DNA of 64,000 bases from Hippophae tibetana (taxonomy: Eukaryota > Streptophyta > Magnoliopsida > Rosales > Elaeagnaceae). Below, in pieces: positions 12,101 to 24,216 of this stretch. Position 1 is the stretch's first letter, and each line of letters begins with the position of its first letter. Location: NCBI GenBank assembly GCA_037013495.1, contig CM072801.1:111359816-111423815 (forward strand), in the 5' to 3' direction. The position numbers were made by a program, and so were the translations under genes. Below the pieces are notes generated by a model that saw only the letters and a program-made list of their open reading frames with translations, had not been told where the DNA came from and searched no databases.

Positions 12101-13742
12101 GAAATTGTGTCCTTAATGTCTTGTCGTTTATTTCAATTTTGTTGACATTGTTTTCCACTTTGGATTTCATATCTTATTTTTCTTTAAACTCTTGTTATCT
12201 TTTAATTTTCTTTGTTTTATGTGTTCCAGCTTTCTTTCTTCTTGAGAAAAACAAGAGAGCTAATAGAATTCACAGTGTAAAAACAAAAGGAAGGTATTAA
12301 TTGGGGTTGTAATTAACATTATTATAACTTTTAATTTGTTCATCGAAATGAGTACTATAATTTATCAAATCTGAAGCTCGTTCCATTACCTAGAAACGCA
12401 CCAGAGCAATAGTATATTTCCCCACTTTTGTCAACCCAAATTTCATGGTTCATATTACATAATGATGTCTTAAACTTTGGTCGCACATTATTTCGTCGTA
12501 ATCTGTTCTTTCTCTTTAGGATTTCAATTTGTTCATCTTAGCAATATTCTTAGTAATTCAATCTTTCTTATTCCTTTGAGTTCCAGTTTCTTAGGTTTTC
12601 CGCAAAAGGGATTCGATTCGTTTGGGATCATAGCCTTCGTTGCTGATAATATTGTATCAATCGTCACATATCTATTTATTGAATTTTAGATTTAATAAAT
12701 TTTGTGCTTTTGAGGTTTTCTCCTCTCTTAAGTCACAAATTCCAAAAAGAGAAAGAAATTGTGTCCTTAATGTCTTGTCGGTTATTTCAATTTTGTTGAC
12801 ATTGTTTTCCACTTTGGATTTCATATCTTATTTTTCTTTAAACTCTTGTTATCTTTTAATTTTCTTTGTTTTATGTGTTCCACCATTCTTTCTTCTTGAG
12901 AAAAACAAGAGAGCTAATACAGTTCACAGAGTAAAAACAAAAGGAAGGTATTAATTGGGGTTGTAATTAAAACTGTTATAACTTTTAATTTGTGCATCGA
13001 AATGAGTACTATAACTTATCAAATCTGAAGCTCGTTCCATTACCTAAAAACGCACCGGAGCAATAGTATATTTCCCCACTTTTGTCAACCCAAATTTCAT
13101 GGTTCATACTACATAATGATGTCTTAAACATTGGTCGCACTTTATTTCGTCGTAATCTGTTCTTTCTCTTTAGGATTTCAATTTGTTCATCTTAGCCATA
13201 TTCTTAGTAATTCAATCTTTCTTATTCCTTTGAGTTCCAGTGTTCTTAGGTTGTCCGCAAAAGGGATTCGCATCGTTTGGGATCATAAACTTGGTTGCTG
13301 AAAATAGTGTATCTATCTTCACATATCTATTTATTGAATTTTAGATTTAAAATATTTTGTGCTTTGAAGGTTTTCTCCTCTTTTAAGTCACAAATTAAAA
13401 AAAGAGAAAGAAATTGTGTCGTTAAAGTATTGTCGTTTATTTCAATTTTGTTAACATTGTTTTCCACTTTGGATTTCATATCTTATTTTTCTTCAAAATA
13501 TTGTTATCTTTTACTTTTCTTTGTTTTATGTGTTCCACCTTTCTTTCTTCTGGAGAAATACAAGAGAGCTAATACAGTTCACAGTTTAAAAACAAAAAGA
13601 AGGTATTAATTATGGTTGTAAGTTAAAACTGTTATGAATTTTCATTTATGCATCGAAATGACTACTATAATATATAAAATCTTAAGCTCGTTCCGATACC
13701 TAAAAACGCGACGGAGCAATAGTATATTTCCCACTTTTGTCA
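9161..13742. repeat. Degraded third heptamer (A-B-C-A/B-C-A-B)
   Basis: Monomer starts are 9161 (A), 9815 (B), 10470 (C), 11125 (A/B hybrid), 11779 (C), 12434 (A) and 13088 (B). The order follows the heptamer for five places, except that the fourth copy turns into B partway along and the seventh place holds B instead of C. The pairs 9815-11124 and 11125-12433 share private changes: 'gaaaatattg' in 9815 and 11125, and 'tgataattatg' in 10470 and 11779. These are 1309 bp apart, so the second pair is largely a local copy of the first. Confidence 0.82.
11125..11778 (+). repeat. Hybrid monomer, class A head with class B body
   Basis: The first part is class A ('cgcacattatttcg', 'agtttcttaggttttccg'). 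From 'gattcgcatcg' onward it is class B ('ataaccttggttgctg', 'gctttgaagg', 'aaattaaaaaaag', end 'acgcgacggagc'). The switch lies between about 11290 and 11307. The B part carries 'gaaaatattg' as in the B copy at 9815, which points to that copy or its sister as the donor. Confidence 0.87.
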
Positions 13743-14397
13743 ACCTAACATTCATAGTTCATACTACATAATGATGTCTTAAACCTTGGTCGCACCTTAT
13801 TTTTTTGTAATCTATTCTTGCCCTTTAGGATTTCAATTTGTTCATCTTAGCCATATTCTTAGTAATTCAATCTTTCTTATTCCATTGAGTTCCAGGGTTC
13901 TTAGGTTGTCCGCAAAAGGGATTCGCATCGTTTGGGATCATAGCCTTCGTTGCTGATAATGTTGTATCAATCGTCACATATCTATTTATTGAATTTTAGA
14001 TTTAATAAATTTTGTGCTTTTGAGGTTTTCTCCTCTCTTAAGTCACAAATTCCAAAAAGAGAAAGAAATTGTGTCCTTAATGTCTTGTCGGTTATTTCAA
14101 TTTTGTTGACATTGTTTTCCGCTTTGGATTTCATATCTTATTTTTCTTTAAACTCTTGTTATCTTTTAATTTTCTTTGTTTTATGTGTTCCACCATTCTT
14201 TCTTCTTGAGAAAAACAAGAGAGCTAATACAGTTCACAGAGTAAAAACAAAAGGAAGGTATTAATTGGGGTTGTAATTAAATCTGTTATAACTTTTAATT
14301 TGTGCATCGAAATGAGTACTATAACTTATCAAATCTGAAGCTCGTTCCATTACCTAAACACGCACCAGAGCAATAGTATATTTCCCCATTTTTGTCA
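13743..14397 (+). repeat. Hybrid monomer, class E head with class A tail
   Basis: The head has E markers ('acctaacattcatag', 'ctattcttgccctttagg', 'attccattgagttccaggg'). From the middle it has A markers ('taataaattttgtgc', 'aagtcacaaattcc', 'cttgtcggtt', 'cacagagtaaaaac'). It stands at the left edge of the trimer block, where a junction with the older heptamer region is expected. It has 'atcgtcac', not the 'atcatcac' of the later trimer A copies, so it was not replaced with them. Confidence 0.8.
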
Positions 14398-15052
14398 ACT
14401 CAAATTTCATGGTTCATACTACATAATGATGTCTTAAACTTTGGTCGCACCTTATTTCGTCGTAATCTGTTCTTTCTCTTTAGGATTTCAATTTGTTCAT
14501 CTTAGCCATATTCTTAGTAATTCAATCTATCTTATTCTTTTGAGTTCCAGTGTTCTTAGGTTGTCCGCAAAAGGGATTCGCATCGTTTGGGATCATAAAC
14601 TTGGTTGCTGAAAATAGTGTATCTATCTTCACATATCTATTTATTGAATTTTAGATTTAAAATATTTTATGCTTTGAAGGTTTTCTCCTCTTTTAAGTCA
14701 CAAATTAAATAAAGAGAAAGAAATTGTGTCGTTAAAGTATTGTCGTTTATTTCAATTTTGTTAACATTGTTTTCCACTTTGGATTTCATATCTTATTTTT
14801 CTTCAAAATTTTGTTATCTTTTACTTTTCTTTGTTTTATGTGTTCCACCTTTCTTTCTTCTTGAGAAATACAAGAGAGCTAATACAGTTCACAGTGTAAA
14901 AACAAAAAGAAGGTATTAATTATGGTTGTAAGTTAAAACTGTTATGAATTTTCATTTATGCATCGAAATGACTACTATAATATATCAAATCTTAAGCTCG
15001 TTCCGATACCTAAAAACGCGACGGAGCAATAGTATATTTCCCACTTTTGTCA

Positions 15053-15707
15053 ACCTAACATTCATAGTTCATACTACATAATGATGTCTTAAACTTTGGT
15101 CGCACATTATTTCATTGTAATCTATTCTTGCCCTTTAGGATTTCAATTTTTTCATCTTAGCCATATTCTTAGTAATTCAATCTTTCTTATTCCATTGAGT
15201 TCCAGGGTTCTTAGGTTGTCCGCAAAAGGGATTCGCATCGTTTGGGATCATAGCCTTCGTTGCTGATAATGTTTTTATCAATCGTCACATATCTATTTAT
15301 TGACTTTTAGATTTAAAAAATTTTGTGCTTTTGATGTTTTCTCCTCTCTTAAGTGACAAATTCCAAAAAGGGAAAGAAATTGTGTCCTTAATGTCTTGTC
15401 GTTTATTTAAATTTTGTTGACATTGTTTTCCACTTTGGATTTCATATCTTATTTTTCTTTAAACTCTTGTTATCTTTTAATTTTCTTTGTTTTATGTGTT
15501 CCACCTTTCTTTCTTCTTGAGAAAAACAAGAGAGCTAATACAGTTAACAGTGTAAAAACAAAAGGAAGGTATAAATTGGGGTTGTAATTAAAACAGTTAT
15601 AACTTTTAATTTGTGCATCGAAATGAGTACTATAACTTATCAAATCTGAAGCTCGTTCCATTACCTAAAAACGCACCGGAGCAATAGTATATTTCCCCAT
15701 TTTGTCA
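15053..15707 (+). repeat. Representative class E monomer
   Basis: Class E is marked by 'ttcattgtaatctattcttg', 'ccctttagg', 'ttccattgagttccaggg', 'gatgttttctcc' and 'aagtgacaaattcc', with an A-like tail. Copies start at 15053, 17017 and 18981; a sister branch at 20945, 22254 and 23563 has 'cattgatttccagggttc' (or 'aaggttc'), 'gtcaaatatc', 'cttgaggtttatttc' and, in the first two, 'ggggatgtaatt'. E heads are found on hybrids at 13743 and 25524. The 'cattg' in place of 'cgtcg' fits CpG decay at two adjacent sites. Confidence 0.88.
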
Positions 15708-18700
15708 ACCCAAATTTCATGGTTCATACTACATAATGATGTCTTAAACTTTGGTCGCACATTATTAAATCGTAATCTGTTCTTTCTCTTTAGGATTTCA
15801 ATTTGTTCATCTTAGCAATATTCTTAGTAATTTAATCTTTCTTATTCCTTTGAGTTCCAGTTTCTTAGGTTGTCCGCAAAAGGGATTCGCATCGTTTGGG
15901 ATCATAGCCTTCGTTGCTGATAATGTTGTATCAATCATCACATATCTATTTATTGAATTTTAGATTTAATAAATTTTGTGCTTTTGAGGTTTTCTCCTCT
16001 CTTAAGTCACAAATTCCAAAAAGAGAAAAAAATTGTGTCCTCAATGTCTTGTCGGTTATTTCAATTTTGTTGACATTGTTTTCCGCTTTGGATTTCATAT
16101 CTTATTTTTCTTTAAACTCTTGTTATCTTTTAATTTTCTTTGTTTTATGTGTTCCACCATTCTTTCTTCTTGAGAAAAACAAGAGAGCTAATACAGTTCA
16201 CAGAGTAAAAACAAAAGGAAGGTATTAATTGGGGTTGTAATTAAATCTGTTATAACTTTTAATTTGTGCATCGAAATGAGTACTATAACTTATCAAATCT
16301 GAAGCTCGTTCCATTACCTAAACACGCACCAGAGCAATAGTATATTTCCCCATTTTTGTCAACTCAAATTTCATGGTTCATACTACATAATGATGTCTTA
16401 AACTTTGGTCGCACCTTATTTCGTCGTAATCTGTTCTTTCTCTTTAGGATTTCAATTTGTTCATCTTAGCCATATTCTTAGTAATTCAATCTATCTTATT
16501 CTTTTGAGTTCCAGTGTTCTTAGGTTGTCCGCAAAAGGTATTCGCATCGTTTGGGATCATAAACTTGGTTGCTGAAAATAGTGTATCTATCTTCACATAT
16601 CTATTTATTGAATTTTAGATTTAAAATATTTTGTGCTTTGAAGGTTTTCTCCTCTTTTAAGTCACAAATTAAATAAAGAGAAAGAAATTGTGTCGTTAAA
16701 GTATTGTCGTTTATTTCAATTTTGTTAACATTGTTTTCCACTTTGGATTTCATATCTTATTTTTCTTCAAAATTTTGTTATCTTTTACTTTTCTTTGTTT
16801 TATGTGTTCCACCTTTCTTTCTTCTTGAGAAATACAAGAGAGCTAATACAGTTCACAGTGTAAAAACAAAAAGAAGGTATTAATTATGGTTGTAAGTTAA
16901 AACTGTTATGAATTTTCATTTATGCATCGAAATGACTACTATAATATATCAAATCTTAAGCTCGTTCCGATACCTAAAAACGCGACGGAGCAATAGTATA
17001 TTTCCCACTTTTGTCAACCTAACATTCATAGTTCATACTACATAATGATGTCTTAAACTTTGGTCGCACATTATTTCATTGTAATCTATTCTTGCCCTTT
17101 AGGATTTCAATTTTTTCATCTTAGCCATATTCTTAGTAATTCAATCTTTCTTATTCCATTGAGTTCCAGGGTTCTTAGGTTGTCCGCAAAAGGGATTCGC
17201 ATCGTTTGGGATCATAGCATTCGTTGCTGATAATGTTTTTATCAATCGTCACATATCTATTTATTGACTTTTAGATTTAAAAAATTTTGTGCTTTTGATG
17301 TTTTCTCCTCTCTTAAGTGACAAATTCCAAAAAGGGAAAGAAATTGTGTCCTTAATGTCTTGTCGTTTATTTAAATTTTGTTGACATTGTTTTCCACTTT
17401 GGATTTCATATCTTATTTTTCTTTAAACTCTTGTTATCTTTTAATTTTCTTTGTTTTATGTGTTCCACCTTTCTTTCTTCTTGAGAAAAACAAGATAGCT
17501 AATACAGTTAACAGTGTAAAAACAAATAGAAGGTATTAATTGGGGTTGTAATTAAAACTGTTATAACTTTTAATTTGTGCATCGAAATGAGTACTATAAC
17601 TTATCAAATTTGAAGCTCGTTCCATTACCTAAACACACACCGGAGCAATAGTATATTTCCCCATTTTGTCAACCCAAATTTCATGGTTCATACTACATAA
17701 TGATGAATTAAACTTTGGTCGCACATTATTTCATCGTAATCTGTTCTTTCTCCTTAGGATTTCAATTTGTTCATCTTAGCAATATTCTTAGTAATTTAAT
17801 CTTTCTTATTCCTTTGAGTTCCAGTTTCTTAGGTTGTCCGCAAAAGGGATTCGCATCGTTTGGGATCATAGCCTTCGTTGCTGATAATGTTGTATCAATC
17901 ATCACATATCTATTTATTGAATTTTGGATTTAATAAATTTTGTGCTTTTGAGGTTTTCTCCTCTCTTAAGTCACAAATTCCAAAAAGAGAAAAAAATTGT
18001 GTCCTCAATGTCTTGTCGGTTATTTCAATTTTGTTGACATTGTTTTCCCCTTTGGATTTCATATCTTATTTTTCTTTAAACTCTTGTTATCTTTTAATTT
18101 TCTTTGTTTTATGTGTTCCACCATTCTTTCTTCTTGGGAAAAACAAGAGAGCTAATACAGTTCACAGAGTAAAAACAAAAGGAAGGTATTAATTGGGGTT
18201 GTAATTAAAACTGTTATAACTTTTAATTTGTGCATCGAAATGAGTACTATAACTTATCAAATCTGAAGCTCGTTCCATTACCTAAAAACGCACCGGAGCA
18301 ATAGTATATTTCCCCATTTTTGTCAACCCAAATTTCATGGTTCATACTACATAATGATGTCTTAAACTTTGGTCGCACCTTATTTCGTCGTAATCTGTTC
18401 TTTCTCTTTAGGATTTCAATTTGTTCATCTTAGCCATATTCTTAGTAATTCAATCTTTCTTATTCCTGTGAGTTCCAGTGTTCTTAGGTTGTCCGCAAAA
18501 GGGATTCGCATCGTTTGGGATCATAAACTTGGTTGCTGAAAATAGTGTATCTATCTTCACATATCTATTTATTGAATTTTAGATTTAAAATATTTTGTGC
18601 TTTGAAGGTTTTCTCCTCTTTTAAGTCACAAATTAAATAATGAGAAAGAAATTGTGTCGTTAAAGTATTGTCGTTTATTTCAATTTTGTTAACATTGTTT

Positions 18701-20289
18701 TCCACTTTGGATTTCATATCTTATTTTTCTTCAAAATTTTGTTATCTTTTACTTTTCTTTGTTTTATGTGTTCCACCTTTCTTTCTTCTTGAGAAATACA
18801 AGAGAGCTAATACAGTTCACAGTGTAAAAACAAAAAGAAGGTATTAATTATGGTTGTAAGTTAAAACTGTTATGAATTTTCATTTATGCATCGAAATGAC
18901 TACTATAATATATCAAATCTTAAGTTCGTTCCGATACCTAAAAACGCGACGGAGCAATAGTATATTTCCCACTTTTGTCAACCTAACATTCATAGTTCAT
19001 ACTACATAATGATGTCTTAAACTTTGGTCGCACCTTATTTCATTGTAATCTATTCTTGCCCTTTAGGATTTCAATTTTTTCATCTTAGCCATATTCTTAG
19101 TAATTCAATCTTTCTTATTCCATTGAGTTCCAGGGTTCTTAGGTTGTCCGCAAAAGGGATTCGCATCGTTTGGGATCATAGCCTTCGTTGCTGATAATGT
19201 TTTTATCAATCGTCACATATCTATTTATTGACTTTTAGATTTAAAAAATTTTGTGCTTTTGATGTTTTCTCCTCTCTTAAGTGACAAATTCCAAAAAGAG
19301 AAAGAAATTGTGTCCTTAATGTCTTGTCGTTTATTTAAATTTTGTTGACATTGTTTTCCACTATGGATTTCATATCTTATTTTTCTTTAAACTCTTGTTA
19401 TCTTTTAATTTTCTTTGTTTTATGTGTTCCACCTTTCTTTCTTCTTGAGAAAAACAAGATAGCTAATACAGTTAACAGTGTAAAAACAAAAAGAAGGTAT
19501 TAATTGGGGTTGTAATTAAAACTCTTATAACTTTTAATTTGTGCATCGAAATGAGTACTATAACTTATCAAATTTGAAGCTCGTTCCATTACCTAAACAC
19601 ACACCGGAGCAATAGTATATTTCCCCATTTTGTCAACCCAAATTTCATGGTTCATACTACATAATGATGTCTTAAACTTTGGTCGCACATTATTTCATCG
19701 TAATCTGTTCTTTCTCTTTAGGATTTCAATTTGTTCATCTTAGCAATATTCTTAGTAATTTAATCTTTCTTATTCCTTTGAGTTCCAGTTTCTTAGGTTG
19801 TCCGCAAAAGGGATTCGCATCGTTTGGGATCATAGCCTTCGTTGCTGATAATGTTGTATCAATCATCACATATCTATTTATTGAATTTTAGATTTAATAA
19901 ATTTTGTGCTTTTGAGGTTTTCTCCTCTCTTAAGTCACAAATTCCAAAAAGAGAAAAAAATTGTGTCCTCAATGTCTTGTCGGTTATTTCAATTTTGTTG
20001 ACATTGTTTTCCCCTTTGGATTTCATATCTTATTTTTCTTTAAACTCTTGTTATCTTTTAATTTTCTTTGTTTTATGTGTTCCACCATTCTTTCTTCTTG
20101 AGAAAAACAAGAGAGCTAATACAGTTCACAGAGTAAAAACAAAAGGAAGGTATTAATTGGGGTTGTAATTAAAACTGTTATAACTTTTAATTTGTGCATC
20201 GAAATGAGTACTATAACTTATCAAATCTGAAGCTCGTTCCATTACCTAAACACGCACCGGAGCAATAGTATATTTCCCCATTTTTGTCA

Positions 20290-20944
20290 ACCCAAATTTC
20301 ATGGTTCATACTACATAATGATGTCTTAAACTTTGGTCGCACCTTATTTCGTCGTAATCTGTTCTTTCTCTTTAGGATTTCAATTTGTTCATCTTAGCCA
20401 TATTCTTAGTAATTCAATGTTTCTTATTCCTTTGAGTTCCAGTGTTCTTAGGTTGTCCGCAAAAGGGATTCGCATCGTTTGGGATCATAAACTTGGTTGC
20501 TGAAAATAGTGTATCAATCGTCACATATCTATTTATTGAATTTTAGATTTAAAATATTTTGTGCTTTGAAGGTTTTCTCCTCTTTTAAGTCACAAATTAA
20601 ATAAAGAGAAAGAAATTGTGTCGTTAAAGTATTGTCGTTTATTTCAATTTTGTTAACATTGTTTTCCACTTTGGATTTCATATCTTATTTTTCTTCAAAA
20701 TATTGTTATCTTTTACTTTTCTTTGTTTTATGTGTTCCACCTTTCTTTCTTCTTGAGAAATACAAGAGAGCTAATACAGTTCACAGTGTAAAAACAAAAA
20801 GTAGGTATTAATTATGGTTGTAAGTTAAAACTGTTATGACTTTTCATTTATGCATCGAAATGACTACTATAATATATCAAATCTTAAGCTCGTTCCGATA
20901 CCTAAAAACGCGACGGAGCAATAGTATATTTCCCACTTTTGTCA
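20290..20944 (+). repeat. Class B monomer with a short converted patch
   Basis: The copy is class B on both sides ('aacttggttgctgaaaatag' and 'gctttgaagg'), but between them it reads 'gtatcaatcgtcac', the A/C/E form, instead of 'gtatctatcttcac'. The two diagnostic bases are 20516 and 20520. A tract that short with B sequence on both sides fits gene conversion better than crossover. Its tail has 'aaaaagtagg', as in the B copies of the 1309-bp dimer block. Confidence 0.75.
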
Positions 20945-23900
20945 ACCCAACTTTCATAGTTCATACTACATAATGATGTCTTAAACTTTGGTCGCACCTT
21001 ATTTCATTGTAATCTATTCTTGCCCTTTAGGATTTCAATTTTTTCATCTTAGCCATATTCTTAGTAATTCAATCTTTCTTATTCCATTGATTTCCAAGGT
21101 TCTTAGGTTGTCCGCAAAAGGGATTCGCATCGTTTAGGATCATAGCCTTCGTTGCTGATAATGTTGTATCAATCGTCAAATATCTATTTATTGAATTTTA
21201 GATTTAAAAAAATTTGTGCTTTTGAGGTTTTCTCCTCTCTTAAGTGACAAAATCCAAAAAGAGAAAGAAATTGTGTTCTTAATGTCTTGAGGTTTATTTC
21301 AATTTTGTTGACATTGTTTTCCACTTTGGATTTCATATCTTATTTTTCTTTAAACTCTTGTTATCTTTTAATTTTCTTTGTTTTATGTGTTCCACCTTTC
21401 TTTCTTCTTGAGAAAAACAAGAGAGCTAATACAGTTAACAGTGTAAAAACAAAAGGAAGGTATTAATTGGGGATGTAATTAAAACTGTTATAACTTTTAA
21501 TTTGTGCATCGAAATGAGTACTATAACTTATCAAATCTGAAGCTCGTTCCATTACCTAAAAACGCACCGGGGCAATAGTATATTTCCCCATTTTGTCAAC
21601 CCAAATTTCATGGTTCATACTACATAATGATGTCTTAAACTTTGGTCGCACCTTATTTCGTCGTAATCTGTTCTTTCTCTTTAGGATTTCAATTTGTTCA
21701 TCTTAGCCATATTCTTAGTAATTCAATCTTTCTTATTCCTTTGAGTTCCAGTGTTCTTAGGTTGTTCGCAAAAGGGATTCGCATCGTTTGGGATCATAAC
21801 CTTGGTTGCTGAAAATTGTGTATCTATCTTCACATATCTATTTATTGAATTTTAGATTTAAAAAATTTTGTGCTTTGACGGTTTTCTCCTCTTTTAAGTC
21901 ACAAATTAAAAAAAGAGAAAAAAATTGTGTCGTTAAAGTATTGTCGTTTATTTCAATTTTGTTAACATTGTTTTCCACTTTGGATTTCATATCTTATTTT
22001 TCTTCAAAATATTGTTATCTTTTACTTTTCTTTGTTTTATGTGTTCCACCTTTCTTTCTTCTTGAGAAATACAAGAGAGCTAATACAGTTCACAGTGTAA
22101 AAACAAAAAGTAGGTATTAATTATGGTTGTAAGTTAAAACTGTTATGACTTTTCATTTATGCATCGAAATGACTACTATAATATATCAAATCTGAAGCTC
22201 GTTCCGATACCTAAAAACGCGACGGAGCAATAGTATATTTCCCACTTTTGTCAACCCAACTTTCATAGTTCATACTACATAATGATGTCTTAAACTTTGG
22301 TCGCACCTTATTTCATTGTAATCTATTCTTGCCCTTTAGGATTTCAATTTGTTAATATTAGCCATATTCTTAGTAATTCAATCTTTCTTATTCCATTGAT
22401 TTCCAGGGTTCTTAGGTTGTCCGCAAAAGGGATTCGCATCGTTTAGGATCATAGCCTTCGTTGCTGATAATGTTGTATCAATCGTCAAATATCTATTTAT
22501 TGAATTTTAGATTTAAAAAAATTTGTGCTTTTGAGGTTTTCTCCTCTCTTAAGTGACAAAATCCAAAAAGAGAAAGAAATTGTGTTCTTAATGTCTTGAG
22601 GTTTATTTCAATTTTGTTGACATTGTTTTCCACTTTGGATTTCATATCTTATTTTTCTTTAAACTCTTGTTATCTTTTAATTTTCTTTGTTTTATGTGTT
22701 CCACCTTTCTTTCTTCTTGAGAAAAACAAGAGAGCTAATACAGTTAACAGTGTAAAAACAAAAGGAAGGTATTAATTGGGGATGTAATTAAAACTGTTAT
22801 AACTTTTAATTTGTGCATCGAAATGAGTACTATAACTTATCAAATCTGAAGCTCGTTCCATTACCTAAAAACGCACCGGAGCAATAGTATATTTCCCCAT
22901 TTTGTCAACCCAAATTTCATGGTTCATACTACATAATGATGTCTTAAACTTTGGTCGCACCTTATTTCGTCGTAATCTGTTCTTTCTCTTTAGGATTTCA
23001 ATTTGTTCATCTTAGCCATATTCTTAGTAATTCAATCTTTCTTATTCCTTTGAGTTCCAGTGTTCTTAGGTTGTCCGCAAAAGGGATTCGCATCGTTTGG
23101 GATCATAACCTTGGTTGCTGAAAATTGTGTATCTATCTTCACATATCTATTTATTGAATTTTAGATTTAAAAAATTTTGTGCTTTGACGGTTTTCTCCTC
23201 TTTTAAGTCACAAATTAAAAAAAGAGAAAGAAATTGTGTCGTTAAAGTATTGTCGTTTATTTCAATTTTGTTAACATTGTTTTCCACTTTGGATTTCATA
23301 TCTTATTTTTCTTCAAAATATTGTTATCTTTTACTTTTCTTTGTTTTATGTGTTCCACCTTTCTTTCTTCTTGAGAAATACAAGAGAGCTAATACAGTTC
23401 ACAGTGTAAAAACAAAAAGTAGGTATTAATTATGGTTGTAAGTTAAAACTGTTATGACTTTTCATTTATGCATCGAAATGACTACTATAATATATCAAAT
23501 CTGAAGCTCGTTCCGATACCTAAAAACGCGACGGAGCAATAGTATATTTCCCACTTTTGTCAACCCAACTTTCATAGTTCATACTACATAATGATGTCTT
23601 AAACTTTGGTCGCACCTTATTTCATTGTAATCTATTCTTGCCCTTTAGGATTTCAATTTGTTAATATTAGCCATATTCTTAGTAATTCAATCTTTCTTAT
23701 TCCATTGATTTCCAGGGTTCTTAGGTTGTCCGCAAAAGGGATTCGCATCGTTTAGGGTCATAGCCTTCGTTGCTGATAATGTTGTATCAATCGTCAAATA
23801 TCTATTTATTGAATTTTAGATTTAAAAAATTTTGTGCTTTTGAGGTTTTCTCCTCTCTTAAGTGACAAAATCCAAAAAGAGAAAGAAATTGTGTCCTTAA

Positions 23901-24216
23901 TGTCTTGAGGTTTATTTCAATTTTGTTGACATTGTTTTCCACTTTGGATTTCATATCTTATTTTTCTTTAAACTCTTGTTATCTTTTAATTTTCTTTGTT
24001 TTATGTGTTCCACCTTTCTTTCTTCTTGAGAAAATCAAGAGAGCTAATACAGTTCACAGTGTAAAAACAAAAGGAAGGTAGTAATTGGGGTTGTAATTAA
24101 AACTGTTATAACTTTTAATTTGTGCATCGAAATGAGTACTATAACTTATCAAATCTGAAGCTCGTTCCATTACCTAAAAACGCACCGGAGCAATAGTATA
24201 TTTCCCACTTTTGTCA
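20945..24216. repeat. Dimer HOR block E-B, 1309-bp unit, 2.5 copies
   Basis: Monomer starts are 20945 (E), 21599 (B), 22254 (E), 22908 (B) and 23563 (E). Spacing is 1309 bp for both classes. E copies share 'gtcaaatatc' and 'cttgaggtttatttc'; the two B copies share 'gaaaattgtg' and 'gctttgacgg', found nowhere else in the window. The dimer looks like the B-E part of the trimer with the A copy lost, amplified with its own private changes. Confidence 0.92.

Larger units (their letters stand above)
13743..20944. repeat. Trimer HOR block, 1964-bp unit, ~3.7 copies
   Basis: Monomer starts are 13743 (E head/A tail), 14398 (B), 15053 (E); 15708 (A), 16362 (B), 17017 (E); 17672 (A), 18326 (B), 18981 (E); 19636 (A), 20290 (B). 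Corresponding B copies are exactly 1964 bp apart (14398, 16362, 18326, 20290). The later A copies share 'atcatcacat' and 'gagaaaaaaattg'; the E copies share 'gtttttatcaatcg', 'ttattgactttt' and 'gatgttttctcc'. B copies 14398 and 16362 share 'ctatcttattcttttgag', so those two trimers are the closest pair. The last B copy (20290) already resembles those of the next block. Confidence 0.93.

Noticed and set aside
15470-15661. 63-codon minus-strand frame starting with ATG
   Set aside because: It occurs in one E copy because of a private base change; sister copies do not keep it. A basic, low-complexity tail is expected from this composition.
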